DNA of 64,000 nt from Planctomycetota bacterium (GTDB taxonomy: Bacteria; Planctomycetota; JAJSAM01), in assembly GCA_024274785.1 (NCBI GenBank), contig JAJSAM010000042.1, forward strand, positions 62,001 to 126,000. Reading direction: 5' to 3'. Numbering within the stretch: the first letter of the stretch is position 1; each line of letters begins with the position of its first letter. Shown here piece after piece: positions 17,721-26,358 of the stretch. A model generated the notes under the pieces. That model worked only from the letters and a program-made list of their open reading frames with translations. It was not told the DNA's origin and made no database searches. A program made the position numbers and the translations under genes.

Positions 17721-18119
17721 CTATTCCTTGCGTGCCCGTCGCAGGGCCTTTCGCTTCTCTTTCGCTTCACGCTTCAATGCCTTGCGCTTCGCCTTCTCTT
17801 CGCGCTCCAGCACTCTTGCCGCCTGATTCTCGCGCTCGATCGCAATGATCATGCGCTCGACGTTGTCGCGGTCCTCCATGAGTCCGGCAAACCGCTTGTA
17901 CACCGCATGCTCATAGCCCGGTCCTATCAGGTGCTGCAGGAACGGCTCGAAGAAATGGGCGATCGGGCCGGCCGCGATCATGGCCTGGGAGCCGACGAAG
18001 GAAAGAGGCCGGTGCGATTCCAGAAAGATGATCGCAGGGGCGGTCATTCGCTTCGCGACGACCCAGGAGGCCAGGCGGTCCAGGATCTCCTGATCGGTCA
18101 GTTCAGCCTTCGAGGTCAT
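17721..18119 (-). CDS. small protein with a charged coiled-coil tail
   Basis: The 132-residue product has a mixed helical N-terminal part (ILDRLASWVVAKRMTAPAI, FLESHRPLSFVGSQAMIAAG) and a strongly charged C-terminal helix of about 40 residues made of Lys, Arg, Glu and Ala. It begins inside the end of the upstream gene (17-base overlap) and lies 27 bases before the MutL-like gene. The phrase PAIIFLESHRPLSFVGSQ is amphipathic and could bind the membrane. I do not recognise a family. It is the second gene of the long minus-strand operon, so it is probably a small accessory subunit of the system. Confidence 0.62.
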   Translation of the reverse strand: MTSKAELTDQEILDRLASWVVAKRMTAPAIIFLESHRPLSFVGSQAMIAAGPIAHFFEPFLQHLIGPGYEHAVYKRFAGLMEDRDNVERMIIAIERENQAARVLEREEKAKRKALKREAKEKRKALRRARKE

Positions 18120-18591
18120 TCCTGTCGAATCGTTGACGGATGAAGTCGAGAACCCGCTCGCGGTCCAAGGTGTCGAAGCGGAGATTCAGCCCGTGAAACC
18201 TGTCCAGCCGCGACGGCGTATCAAACGGAGAAAGCAGCACGCCGTAGCGGTCCGCCTCATAACGCCGATAGAGACCCCAGGTTTTCTCACGGGATCCCGT
18301 TGCCGTCCGGATAGAGATGCCATCTTCCGTCATCCGGTAGCTCGTCGGGAAGTAAAACGGGGCCAGCGATCCGAGCAGGATCAGCACCGCCAGACCCGTC
18401 AGAAACACGTCCATGAACGACGCGTAGATCCCGGTGAGCAGGAGGAGCAGGAAGAGCGTGAGGATCACCGCGGCGCTGGGCCTTCGGCGCGCCGGATGGC
18501 AAACCCACTCGATCTCATCAGGAACCTCTTCCTCGCCCGACGACAACTTCGCCCCCCGTCCGGCACCAGAGCAGCTTTCAGCCTCGTCCAA
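18103..18591 (-). CDS. two-helix membrane protein with a PH-like domain
   Basis: The 162-residue product has two hydrophobic helices at about residues 38-56 and 60-80, followed by a beta-rich domain: YRMTEDGISIRTATGSREK, GLYRRYEADRYGVLL, RLDRFHGLNLRF. This helix-pair plus beta domain is the layout of bacterial PH-like (bPH) membrane proteins. The start is uncertain: the longest frame opens with a TTG at 18591 and has no strong Shine-Dalgarno site. It is the first gene after the candidate promoter at 18621-18648 and overlaps the next gene by 17 bases. Function is unknown. Confidence 0.62.
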   Translation of the reverse strand: MDEAESCSGAGRGAKLSSGEEEVPDEIEWVCHPARRRPSAAVILTLFLLLLLTGIYASFMDVFLTGLAVLILLGSLAPFYFPTSYRMTEDGISIRTATGSREKTWGLYRRYEADRYGVLLSPFDTPSRLDRFHGLNLRFDTLDRERVLDFIRQRFDRNDLEG

Positions 18592-18620
18592 TCCGTCAGA
18601 AGTCTATATCAATTGCCCAT

Positions 18621-18648
18621 TTAATACGGTTCGCCACCATATCGGCAA
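18621..18648 (-). promoter_or_regulatory. candidate sigma70-type promoter of the MutL-like operon
   Basis: On the minus strand TTGCCG (18643-18648) is separated by 16 bases from TATTAA (18621-18626), 30 bases before the first gene. The intergenic region is AT-richer than its neighbours and also holds a divergent -10 box at 18700-18705. Confidence 0.4.
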
Positions 18649-18699
18649 AGAGGAGCGGAGTCAAGGTTGACGGAATTCGCAGGCCCGACGGCGTCCGAC

Positions 18700-18724
18700 T
18701 ATAATGTGGGGGAACCTTCCCCCC
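18700..18724 (+). promoter_or_regulatory. TATAAT -10 box and leader palindrome of the M16 protease gene
   Basis: A perfect TATAAT at 18700-18705 lies 35 bases before the GTG start. A TTGACG at 18667-18672 is 27 bases upstream, too far for a normal spacer, so the -35 element is unclear. The leader then contains GGGGGAACCTTCCCCC (18708-18723), a perfect inverted repeat that could be an operator or a hairpin. Confidence 0.5.
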
Positions 18725-18740
18725 ATTCCGAGGTGAAACG

Positions 18741-21398
18741 GTGAAACCCCTTCTGCCGGGCTTGATTGTCCTCATTCTGCTCGCGGCGCCGGTGACGGCT
18801 GCGGACGACGGCATCTACACGCGGACTCTCGCGAACGGTCTGCGGATCGTGGTCAAGGAGGACCACAGCAAGCCGCTCGCGGCACTGCGAATCTACGTCA
18901 GGACCGGGGCGGTCTTCGAGAAGGAGTTCCTCGGCTGCGGGATCTCGCACTACTACGAGCACCTCCTCTCCGGGGGCAGCACCAGCACGCGTTCGGAGGA
19001 GGAATCCTCGAAGATCCTGCGGGAACTCGGCGGGCAGAGCAACGCCTACACCACCGCGGACCACACCTGCTACCACATCGTCACCCACAAGGACTTCATC
19101 GGCAAGGCGATCGGTCTCTACGGCGACTGGATGCGGAACAACATCCTCGACGAAAACGAGGTGGCCCGGGAGAAGAAGGTCATTTTGCGCGAGTACAACA
19201 TGGGCGAGGACGAGCCGGATCGCGTTCTGTACAAGCTGTTCATGGAGACGATGTACCGCGAGCACCCGGTCCGGATTCCGACGATCGGTTACCGCGAGAA
19301 CTTTCTGCGCATCACGCGCGAGGACCTCGTGAAGTTCTACCGGGATCGCTATGCCCCGAATAACGCGGTCGTAGCTGTGGCCGGGGACGTGAACGCCGAG
19401 GAGATCTTCGGGTTGATCGAGCAGGCCCTCGGCTCCTGGGAGCGGCGCCCGAACCCGCTGATCATCCTGCCGGAGGAGCCGAGGCAGACCAGTCCCCGGC
19501 GGGCCGAAGTGGAGATGGATGTCAAGCAGGCCAGCGTGCGGATGGGTTTCCATACGATCAACCTCTTCGACGCCGACCTCTATGCGCTGGACATGGCCTC
19601 GGCGATCCTCAGCAACGGCCGCTCGAGCCGGCTCTTCCGCCGGGTGGTGGAGACCGACCGGCTGACCGACGGCATCGACACCGGCAGCTACACGCCCTGG
19701 TTTCGCCAGGGCACTTTCAGCGTCTCCTTCCAGTCTTCGACCGGGAACGTGGACCGGATCATCGACGTGGTCCTCGAGGAGATCGAGAAGATGAAGAACG
19801 GCCCGATCAGCGCGGAGGAGCTCGAGCGGGCGAAGGTCCTCGTCGAGAGCGGCTACAACCTCCAGCTCCAGGCGGTGGAGGACCAGGCCGGGGGCGTGGG
19901 ATCGGACCTGATGTTCACCGGCGACCCGCGTTTCTCCCGGAAGTACGTGGCGGGGATCCAGGCGGTCACAGCGGAGCAGGTCATGGCCGCGGCGCGCCGG
20001 TGGCTCGATCCGAACGGGCTGACGGTGGCGCTGGTCAAGCCGATCGGCTCGACCGCGGCAGCAAGCTCCGCCGGGACCGCTGAGCGGGAGTCCGTCGCGG
20101 TGGTGAAGGAGACCTTCCCCAATGGTTTGACCGCGGTGGTCAAGCGGATCCCCGGCGTGGGGCCGGTGGGGGTCGAGGTCTACTTCCGCGCCGGCCTGCG
20201 CACCGAGCCGGAAGGCCGGAACGGTGTCTCGAGCCTGGCCGCCCGGCTGCTCCTCAAGGGCACGAAGAATCGCACCGGCGCCGAAATCGCCCGTCAGGTG
20301 GAGGAGATCGGCGGCACCATCGCCACCCAGAGCGGGAACAACACGGTGGGGCTCACCATGACCCTCGCACGTGGGGCGAAAGACCTGCCGTTTGCCGGTG
20401 AACTCGTCGCGGACATCCTCGGCAACGCCAGCTTCCCCGCCGCCGAGTTCGATAAGGAGAAGCAGATGGCGCTCGCCATGGCCGCTCGCCAGAACGAGAA
20501 CTGGCAGATGGAGGCCATCTACTTCATGCGCAGGGAGATGTTCGGCGACTGCCCGTACGGTAACCCGAGCATCGGGAGCGTTCAGTCCCTGACTCCGTTG
20601 ACCCGGCAGCACGTGCTCGACTACGTGGCAAAACGGCTTCGTCCGGAGGCGACGGTGATCGCCGTGGCCGGTGACGTCGATCCTGCAGAGGTGCTTTCGA
20701 TGCTTCGCGGTACCGTTGGCCGGCTCGAAGGCAAGGGCGACTACCAGCCGGTCGTGGCTCGTCCGCCGGCCTGGGTCGGCAAGGCGCTTCCGGAGGACCG
20801 CTTCGTTTTCAAGCAGAACCGGAAGAAGCAGGCGACTCTGACGATCGCGTTCGCGGGGCCCCGGTATTCCGAACTCGAGGACCGGGCGGCGCTGCAGATC
20901 ATCGACGCCTTTACTTCCGGCATCGGAATGCCGTCCGGCTGGTACCACAACGCGCTCCGGGGCGGCCAGCGGGCATTGGTCTACTTCGTGCACTTCATGC
21001 AGTTTCCCGGTCTGGACGCCGGCAGCAGCTACATCCTGACCCAGTGCACGCCGGAGGACCTGAAGACCGTGTACGGCCTGCTGATGGCCGAGATCGGGCG
21101 CTTGAAGAAGGGCGAGTTCACCGACGAGGAGATGGAAACCGGCCGGGTGATGGCGCTGGTGGCGGGACCCTACGGCCGCCAGACGGTGAACAACGTCGCC
21201 CAGGGCATGGCTCTCGCGGAGCTTTACGGAGTGGGCTACGACTTCGAGGAGCGCTTCGACGCGGCCCTGAAGGATGTGACGCGTGAGGACATCATGCGCG
21301 TTGTGAACCACTACTTCGGCAAGATGCAGGTCGGCGTGACCGGCACGAAGGATGTGGCGAAAATCGTGATGGAGATCGCCGGAGAACACGAGGAGTAG
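18741..21398 (+). CDS. M16 family zinc metallopeptidase, secreted
   Basis: The 885-residue protein begins with a signal peptide (MKPLLPGLIVLILLAAPVTA) and holds two tandem M16 halves. The active half has the inverted zinc motif HYYEH (about residues 70-74, in GISHYYEHLLSGG). The downstream glutamate segment EKKVILREYNMGEDEP follows at about 146-161. The second half (from about residue 450, TFPNGLTAVVKRIPGVG) lacks the HxxEH motif, as usual for the structural domain. M16 enzymes degrade peptides in a closed chamber. The exported form suggests a periplasmic role. The GTG start follows CGAGGTG and a TATAAT box. The gene diverges from the MutL-like operon. Only an IS relic and the end of the HAD gene follow, so it is monocistronic. 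Confidence 0.92.
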   Translation: MKPLLPGLIVLILLAAPVTAADDGIYTRTLANGLRIVVKEDHSKPLAALRIYVRTGAVFEKEFLGCGISHYYEHLLSGGSTSTRSEEESSKILRELGGQSNAYTTADHTCYHIVTHKDFIGKAIGLYGDWMRNNILDENEVAREKKVILREYNMGEDEPDRVLYKLFMETMYREHPVRIPTIGYRENFLRITREDLVKFYRDRYAPNNAVVAVAGDVNAEEIFGLIEQALGSWERRPNPLIILPEEPRQTSPRRAEVEMDVKQASVRMGFHTINLFDADLYALDMASAILSNGRSSRLFRRVVETDRLTDGIDTGSYTPWFRQGTFSVSFQSSTGNVDRIIDVVLEEIEKMKNGPISAEELERAKVLVESGYNLQLQAVEDQAGGVGSDLMFTGDPRFSRKYVAGIQAVTAEQVMAAARRWLDPNGLTVALVKPIGSTAAASSAGTAERESVAVVKETFPNGLTAVVKRIPGVGPVGVEVYFRAGLRTEPEGRNGVSSLAARLLLKGTKNRTGAEIARQVEEIGGTIATQSGNNTVGLTMTLARGAKDLPFAGELVADILGNASFPAAEFDKEKQMALAMAARQNENWQMEAIYFMRREMFGDCPYGNPSIGSVQSLTPLTRQHVLDYVAKRLRPEATVIAVAGDVDPAEVLSMLRGTVGRLEGKGDYQPVVARPPAWVGKALPEDRFVFKQNRKKQATLTIAFAGPRYSELEDRAALQIIDAFTSGIGMPSGWYHNALRGGQRALVYFVHFMQFPGLDAGSSYILTQCTPEDLKTVYGLLMAEIGRLKKGEFTDEEMETGRVMALVAGPYGRQTVNNVAQGMALAELYGVGYDFEERFDAALKDVTREDIMRVVNHYFGKMQVGVTGTKDVAKIVMEIAGEHEE

Positions 21399-21568
21399 AA
21401 GGGGGCGGAAACGGACATGAATCGCTGCGCGCTGACTTATGTGCGCAGCGCGGCTAAGCCGCAATGGAGGGTCGACCTCCGGGCGGCCGTGCTGGCAGTC
21501 CGGCAGCGTCATGTGGAATCTGCGAGCGCCGCGAAGATTTTGAACGTCAGTACTGCGGGCGGCTGGTC

Positions 21569-21793
21569 TCAGGCGACAAGCAACGCAGCTTTGCGGGATG
21601 CAGCGGCCCTCGAATAGAGCAGCTGTTTCCAGGCGGGCCCACAGCGGGCGTAGATCGCGCAGAGGTCGAGATCCTCACGGACCAGGTCGCGGATGAACTG
21701 CGACCAGTGGTCGGGGGAGACAAAGTCCTTCACCGACGGCGGAAACAGCATCTGTTGATCAACGTCCCGGGGACGAAAGGTCTTCGTTTCCAT
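21569..21793 (-). pseudogene. truncated IS transposase, N-terminal fragment (IS1182/IS5-like)
   Basis: The 74-residue fragment METKTFRPRDVDQQMLFPPS then VKDFVSPDHW...REDLDLCAIYA matches the N-terminal helix region of IS1182-type transposases, which normally reads FRP.D.DQ..L.PPS..D..P.DH. Similarity stops after about 50 residues and the frame ends at 21569. The catalytic DDE part is absent. The upstream element end is present as the inverted repeat at 21920-21975. The rest of the IS is missing between here and the M16 gene. Confidence 0.6.
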
Positions 21794-21919
21794 ACTCCAG
21801 GAATCGGCCGCACGAAGCGCGGCCTCCACTCCAGGCCCCAGATTCACTAGCCACAGCCTCGACCGATCCACCACCTCGGAGCAAGCGAGTGGCTGACCGC
21901 AGTGGGGACGCCCGACCTG

Positions 21920-21975
21920 GCAGCCTGTCGGGCGAAGGGCTTGGCTGCGAAAAACGGGTTACCCCGACAGGCTGC
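21920..21975. repeat. 13-bp inverted repeat at the IS end
   Basis: GCAGCCTGTCGGG (21920-21932) and CCCGACAGGCTGC (21963-21975) are perfect inverted repeats separated by 30 bases that include GAAAAACGGGTTA. They lie about 130-180 bases before the transposase fragment. The outermost bases also make the TAG stop of the HAD gene. They are probably the terminal or subterminal end of the insertion sequence. Confidence 0.55.
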
Positions 21976-22715
21976 TAGCCGGTCGGCAACCCGAAATCGT
22001 CCTCCAGGATGGCAATGATCTGGTCGAAACTCGTGATCTCGTAGTCCGCGGGAGGCATTGAGTCGAGGTCCCGGTACTTTCCACCGGGTCGGCGGCTGCG
22101 GACGGTGACCATGCCCACGCATGCGGCCGGGACGATGTCCTTGACAGGGTTGTCGCCCACGTACATGACCTCCTCGGGGAGGTGTCCCAGGCGGGTCAGA
22201 GCGTACCGGTAGAGTTTTGGATTCGGCTTCGAGATGCCGATCTGGTCGGAGATGAAGATGGCCTGGGGTGACAGATACGGATAGAGCCCGAGACGGACGA
22301 TCTTCTCCGCCTGCTTGATCTCGAGCCCTTCGGTGAGGATGCCGAGAGTGAGATTGGTCGCACCCGCGATCTGCCGGATCGTCTGCCCCGCATCCGGGAA
22401 CGGCTTCAACTCCAGGACCTTCGTCTCATGGTAGGCGACGACCCCGGCGGCCACGATCACGGCAGGATTGACCCCGGCCATGGCCTCGGCCGGCAAGCGC
22501 CGGAGCAGCTTGTGGTAGTGGCGGTCGTAGTTGGCGGAGAACTCGGAGATGACCTCCATCAACTCGCGGTAAGCCTGATCCTCATCGATACGAAGTCCCA
22601 TCGCGATCATGGCCCGGACGGCGTTGCGGCGTGCGCGTTCGGCGAACTCCGTGGTGGAGTACAACGTGTCGTCGATGTCGAAGAGAATGGCATTCAGTGT
22701 GCGTTTTGCTTCCAC
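21975..22715 (-). CDS. HAD-superfamily hydrolase
   Basis: The 246-residue product has haloacid dehalogenase motif I DIDDTLYST (nucleophile Asp and acid Asp), motif II in LGILTEG, motif III Lys in GISKPNPKLY and motif IV MYVGDNPVKDI. A helical cap lies between motifs I and II. These proteins are mostly phosphatases of small metabolites; the substrate cannot be read here. The layout is like the TIGR02253-type group. The GTG at 22715 is chosen because the conserved sequence begins directly after it and an upstream ATG would add an unrelated stretch; no strong ribosome site is visible. The stop codon TAG falls exactly at the end of the IS inverted repeat, so the C-terminus may have been altered by the insertion. 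Confidence 0.82.
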   Translation of the reverse strand: MEAKRTLNAILFDIDDTLYSTTEFAERARRNAVRAMIAMGLRIDEDQAYRELMEVISEFSANYDRHYHKLLRRLPAEAMAGVNPAVIVAAGVVAYHETKVLELKPFPDAGQTIRQIAGATNLTLGILTEGLEIKQAEKIVRLGLYPYLSPQAIFISDQIGISKPNPKLYRYALTRLGHLPEEVMYVGDNPVKDIVPAACVGMVTVRSRRPGGKYRDLDSMPPADYEITSFDQIIAILEDDFGLPTG

Positions 22716-23218
22716 CCGGGGATCGTACCAGAATGGGGCCGGGACGACGTGCAGGCTCTTCGACGCTTGAGAGCTTCGCCTCACTCCCGGGGGGCCGCGC
22801 AAGAATAACTACGGGATTCGAGGGCAGTTGCATCCCCTTGAGCCCCGTTGCTCGTCTGTTGAAACCAGCAAGGTTGCGCCGTCCTCGCGCCTTGCCGGGC
22901 AGGCGCATCAGCGCTCTCCGTGCTGCGAAGTCAATCTTGCGCCGCTGCCTGGGGGGGCGGTGGCCCTGCCGACCTCAGCACGCGAGTTTCATTCAGGAAA
23001 ACTGCGCCGATGCCGCCAGGTTGACCGCGGACCCCGGGATTCGATCGTTCGCCGCGAAGAGAACGCACGTCTTTCGATGAATGGACTGCGCACGCATCTC
23101 CGGCACAGGCGTGACCACCGGGAGCGGCGTGCGTTGTGACTGGTCGAGACGGCGCGCACCCTCCGAATGACAAGGCGGTGGCGGGGTGGGCGTGAATGGG
23201 GGCGCCGGGGCGGCGGGT
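22716..23218. other. gene-free stretch with a second copy of a short repeat
   Basis: No convincing gene. At about 22795-22835 lies a copy of the repeat seen at 5541-5585 (GCGCAAGAATAACTACGGGA then TTCGAGGGC). TCTTGCGC at 22935-22942 mirrors its start, making a 146-base element bounded by 8-base inverted repeats. Small ORFs here show no family signal, signal peptide or ribosome site. Confidence 0.45.
22795..22942. repeat. short interspersed repeat, copy 2
   Basis: GCGCAAGAATAACTACGGGA (22797-22816) and the following TTCGAGGGC match the copy near 5543. The element ends with TCTTGCGC at 22935-22942, the reverse complement of its first eight bases. It sits near an IS remnant. Confidence 0.45.
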
Positions 23219-23257
23219 GCAAAAAGAAAGCGGCCCGCGCATCGCTGCGCGGACCGC
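23219..23257 (-). terminator. rho-independent terminator after the first secretin gene
   Basis: On the minus strand GCGGTCCGCGCA (23246-23257) and TGCGCGGGCCGC (23230-23241) form a 12-base stem with one G-T pair and a GCGA loop, followed by TTTCTTTTT. This is the clearest intrinsic terminator in the window. Confidence 0.85.
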
Positions 23258-23279
23258 TGTTGTGTCTGGAGAGTTCTCG

Positions 23280-26189
23280 CTACCTGACGTAGGGAGACCG
23301 GAACCGCTGCTCCTCTTCCAGCAGGTCTGTGATCCTCGCGGTGACGATGATCATCAGGTTCTCGACCTCGTTGCTGGTCGCCTGACGGGAAAAGAAGAAA
23401 CTGAGGAGCGGGATCTCGGCCAGGAACGGGATCTCGGATTGCAGATCCACGAGCGAGATGTTCTTCAGTCCACCGATGACCAGGCTGCCGCCGTCCGGAA
23501 CGCGAACGGTGGTCTGCGACTTCTGGATGACCATCTCCGGAAGCTGGATGGTGACCGGGGTACTCAACGCGCCGAGCGAGGTCTGGAACGTCGGGATGGG
23601 ACGGAGCAGAGTCGCCACGGTGGGCTGGAGCTGAAGGGTGATGTACTTCCGGTCGTGGGAGATGGTCGGGCGGACATCAAGCGTCAGGCCGTCCTGAATG
23701 ATGCCCACGATCGGGTCGGCGATGAATGCGGTCTGAGCCACTTCCACGTCGAAGTCCTGAATGAAGCTGAGCTGGTTCACCAGGGTGATGTTCGCCCGCT
23801 GCGTGTTGTACACAGTCAGGCTCGGGGCCTGGAGGAACCGTGCGTGGGAGGACTTCTCGACGGCCCGCAGGATCAGAGAAACCTCGGTGTCGTCAAGGAA
23901 CGTGTACTGGATGACCGCGCCACCGAGGTTCGACAGGCGCCGGCCGATGCCGGTGACGTCGAACAGGTTCTCGGTCCGGCCACGGTAGTCGCCGTCACTG
24001 CCGTCGTCGAAGAACGCCCCGGCGGAGGGGTTGCCGGCCGCGGCGACCGGAAGTCCCGGGCCGCCGTTGTCGAGTCCGGCCGAAGCCATGTCCTCGAGGC
24101 CGTTCGTGACGTCGTCGAGGTTGACCAGCGTGCCCTTCTCGCCACCCAGGCCGCGAATGTCGACGCCGACATCCTGGAGGAAGTCGTCATTGACGGTGAG
24201 GAAGCGGCTCTCGATGGTGACCACCAGACCGGCGAACCGGCGCAGGTCGTCGAGGAGGCGGGCGATCTCGGCCTGCACCTCGGGGGTGTGGACCACGACC
24301 AGCTTGTCTTCGCCGCTGACGCTGATCTTGTAGTCGTCACCTTCCCATGACTCGGGATCGATGTTCTGCATGATCATGTCCATCAGGTCTTCGGCGCCGC
24401 CACCAATGATCTGCTCGCCTTCCTCGGACTTGCCGAAGAGGGGCGTGCTCTCATCGACCTCCGCCCCTGCGGGCTGGAGGATGAGGTTCGGGGCAACGAA
24501 GTTCGTCAGGCGGAACGTCAGGTCGCCGACCGCGTGGACGCGAAGAATGGCGTCGCCGCGTGCTCCTTCGGTGTTGGTGACGAAGACGACTCCCTGGCGC
24601 AGGATGTAGGTGTACTCGGGGCCGGCGAGCCTGAGCAGCAGGTCGAGGGCCGAGTCCAGCGCAAGATCATTGACGGTCAGGGTGACCGGAGCGCCTTCGA
24701 GGTCGTCCCTCACCTTGTCGTCGATGACGATGTTGATGTTCTTCAGGGTGCGGATGAAGTCCAGAGCCTGCGGCAACGTCGCCTCATCGAAAGAGAAGGT
24801 AACCTCCTCTTCGCGAAGCTGGTTGATCAGATCCTGGTTCTCCGGAGACTGCGAAGCGGTGGTGCCGAAGTCAGTGATCGCGTCGGCACGGCGCGTGATG
24901 CGGTCCCATTCCTTCTGGCTCGGCCAGTTGAGGGGACGATTGCTCCACGGCACCTGGGCCTGCTCGATGTCGAGCTTCCACTCGCGGAACCTCTCCTTGG
25001 TGACCTGCAGCAGGTCGGAGGAGGTCTTGCTGTGGCGGGCCCGGACGGACTGCTCGAGGAGGTCCCGCGCCCGGCCGTTGTCCGGATCGAGGGAGATGAC
25101 CTGCTCGGCGAGGGTCTCGGAGAGTTCGAAACGCTCATTCTCGAACGCGTCGATGCCTTCGGTCAGGAGCGAGTCGATGCGCGCCCGCTCCTCGGCGGTC
25201 CGAAGGTTCTCTTCCTGCTTGACCTTGTCAAGAGCGCGCCTCGCGGCGTCTCTCGCTTCCATCTGGTCCTTCTGGTCCTTGCGGTTACGCGACTGGAAGA
25301 GGAACTGCTCGGTCTCCTCGGGCAGCGAACCCCAGTTCGCGCCATAGGGGGCCTGGTTGATGATCGTCTGGACGTCTTCAAATGCCTCGATCGCAGCCCC
25401 GAAGCGCTCTTCGTGGAAGGCCTTCTTACCACTGTTGAAGTAGTGGTTGGCCTTCGTCACCGCTTCCTGGATGCGGACGTTGTGGATGTCCTCGAGGTTG
25501 GACTTGGCGGTCGGCAGTACGCCGGCGCGTTTGCCCTGGGCGTCCAGGATCTCGCGGAAGAGGGCGATGGCGCGCTGGTTGTCCGGCGCGCGATCGAGGG
25601 CCTTCCGCACCCACACTTCGGCCTCCTCGTAGCGGAGGTCGACCTTCAGTGTTTCGGCCTGGGTGATGTAGTAGTTGACGAGGTATTCCTCGTACTGGAG
25701 TTCGACGCGCTTCTGCTCTTCGAGCGCGATCATCCGGCGGTCGTTCAGATTGATCGGCTCGTCGGGCTGCGCCGCGGGCTGCTCTGGCTGGGCCATGGGC
25801 TGCTCGGGCTGTGCCTCGGGCTGATCGACGGCCGCCATCGGCGGCGCCGGCTTCACTTCCTGGTCCGGCGGGGCCGGAACGGCCGGAACGACTCTCGGCG
25901 GCTCGGCTTCGGCCATCGCGGGAGCGACGCCTTCCTTCTCGCTCATCATGCGATCGATGTATTCGTCGATCGTCAGCGGGCGAGCCGGCGCCTGCGCTAC
26001 CGCGCCATCAGGCACTGCAGCACCTTCCGGTGCGGTGCCTTCCGGCATGTCAGTGGTTGTCGTGCCCTTCGCTGCCACCATTCCCGATGTCTTGTCCGGC
26101 GGTGCCGGCTTCTTCGGCGGCCCACCACAGGAGAGCACCACCGTCAGAATCAGGAATAGAAGGGAAAAGCGGATGAGAGAACGAGGCAT
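23280..26189 (-). CDS. secretin-family lipoprotein (GspD/PilQ-like) with TPR-like N-terminus
   Basis: The 969-residue protein is a predicted lipoprotein (lipobox LTVVLSC, Cys21). A low-complexity region rich in Pro, Ala and Gln comes first (about 25-150). A helical TPR-like region follows (about 150-450, e.g. VWVRKALDRAPDNQRAIALF). An N0/STN-type domain is at about 490-570 (ATLPQALDFIRTLKNINIVI). The C-terminal secretin domain (about 780-945) holds QDFDVEVAQTAF, DRKYITLQLQPTVATLL and VPDGGSLVIGGL. Secretins form the outer-membrane gate of type II secretion and type IV pili. A paralogue lies at 34843-37404. The ATG at 26189 is preferred over 26237 because AGGAG and the lipoprotein signal follow. 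A promoter candidate is at 26305-26334 and a strong terminator follows the gene. Confidence 0.88.
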   Translation of the reverse strand: MPRSLIRFSLLFLILTVVLSCGGPPKKPAPPDKTSGMVAAKGTTTTDMPEGTAPEGAAVPDGAVAQAPARPLTIDEYIDRMMSEKEGVAPAMAEAEPPRVVPAVPAPPDQEVKPAPPMAAVDQPEAQPEQPMAQPEQPAAQPDEPINLNDRRMIALEEQKRVELQYEEYLVNYYITQAETLKVDLRYEEAEVWVRKALDRAPDNQRAIALFREILDAQGKRAGVLPTAKSNLEDIHNVRIQEAVTKANHYFNSGKKAFHEERFGAAIEAFEDVQTIINQAPYGANWGSLPEETEQFLFQSRNRKDQKDQMEARDAARRALDKVKQEENLRTAEERARIDSLLTEGIDAFENERFELSETLAEQVISLDPDNGRARDLLEQSVRARHSKTSSDLLQVTKERFREWKLDIEQAQVPWSNRPLNWPSQKEWDRITRRADAITDFGTTASQSPENQDLINQLREEEVTFSFDEATLPQALDFIRTLKNINIVIDDKVRDDLEGAPVTLTVNDLALDSALDLLLRLAGPEYTYILRQGVVFVTNTEGARGDAILRVHAVGDLTFRLTNFVAPNLILQPAGAEVDESTPLFGKSEEGEQIIGGGAEDLMDMIMQNIDPESWEGDDYKISVSGEDKLVVVHTPEVQAEIARLLDDLRRFAGLVVTIESRFLTVNDDFLQDVGVDIRGLGGEKGTLVNLDDVTNGLEDMASAGLDNGGPGLPVAAAGNPSAGAFFDDGSDGDYRGRTENLFDVTGIGRRLSNLGGAVIQYTFLDDTEVSLILRAVEKSSHARFLQAPSLTVYNTQRANITLVNQLSFIQDFDVEVAQTAFIADPIVGIIQDGLTLDVRPTISHDRKYITLQLQPTVATLLRPIPTFQTSLGALSTPVTIQLPEMVIQKSQTTVRVPDGGSLVIGGLKNISLVDLQSEIPFLAEIPLLSFFFSRQATSNEVENLMIIVTARITDLLEEEQRFRSPYVR

Positions 26190-26304
26190 ATCGTACGTCT
26201 CCTCTGCTGCCACCCGGGGCGCATCGAGGTTACCCACGCCTAAATCACCGCGCAGGAACTACGCCCATCGTGCCCATAGAGATTCTGCCCTCGATAAGGG
26301 GCGC

Positions 26305-26334
26305 AGTCTAGCACCGGCCCCGAGAACAAGTCAA
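26305..26334 (-). promoter_or_regulatory. sigma70-type promoter of the first secretin gene
   Basis: On the minus strand TTGACT (26329-26334) and TAGACT (26305-26310) are 18 bases apart, 116 bases before the ATG at 26189. The hexamers match 5 of 6 and 4 of 6 consensus bases. Confidence 0.55.
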
Positions 26335-26358
26335 ATCGAAAGCAAGCCCTTGAAAACC

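Noticed and set aside
18699-21512. 937-residue minus-strand ORF opposite the M16 protease gene
   Set aside because: Low-complexity His/Arg/Asp-rich sequence with no recognisable domain; the sense frame has the HxxEH motif.
21417-21617. 66-residue plus-strand ORF after the M16 gene
   Set aside because: Overlaps the IS transposase fragment on the other strand and shows no family signal.
22828-23139. 103-residue plus-strand ORF in the intergenic stretch
   Set aside because: No start signal or similarity; composition is like the surrounding non-coding DNA.
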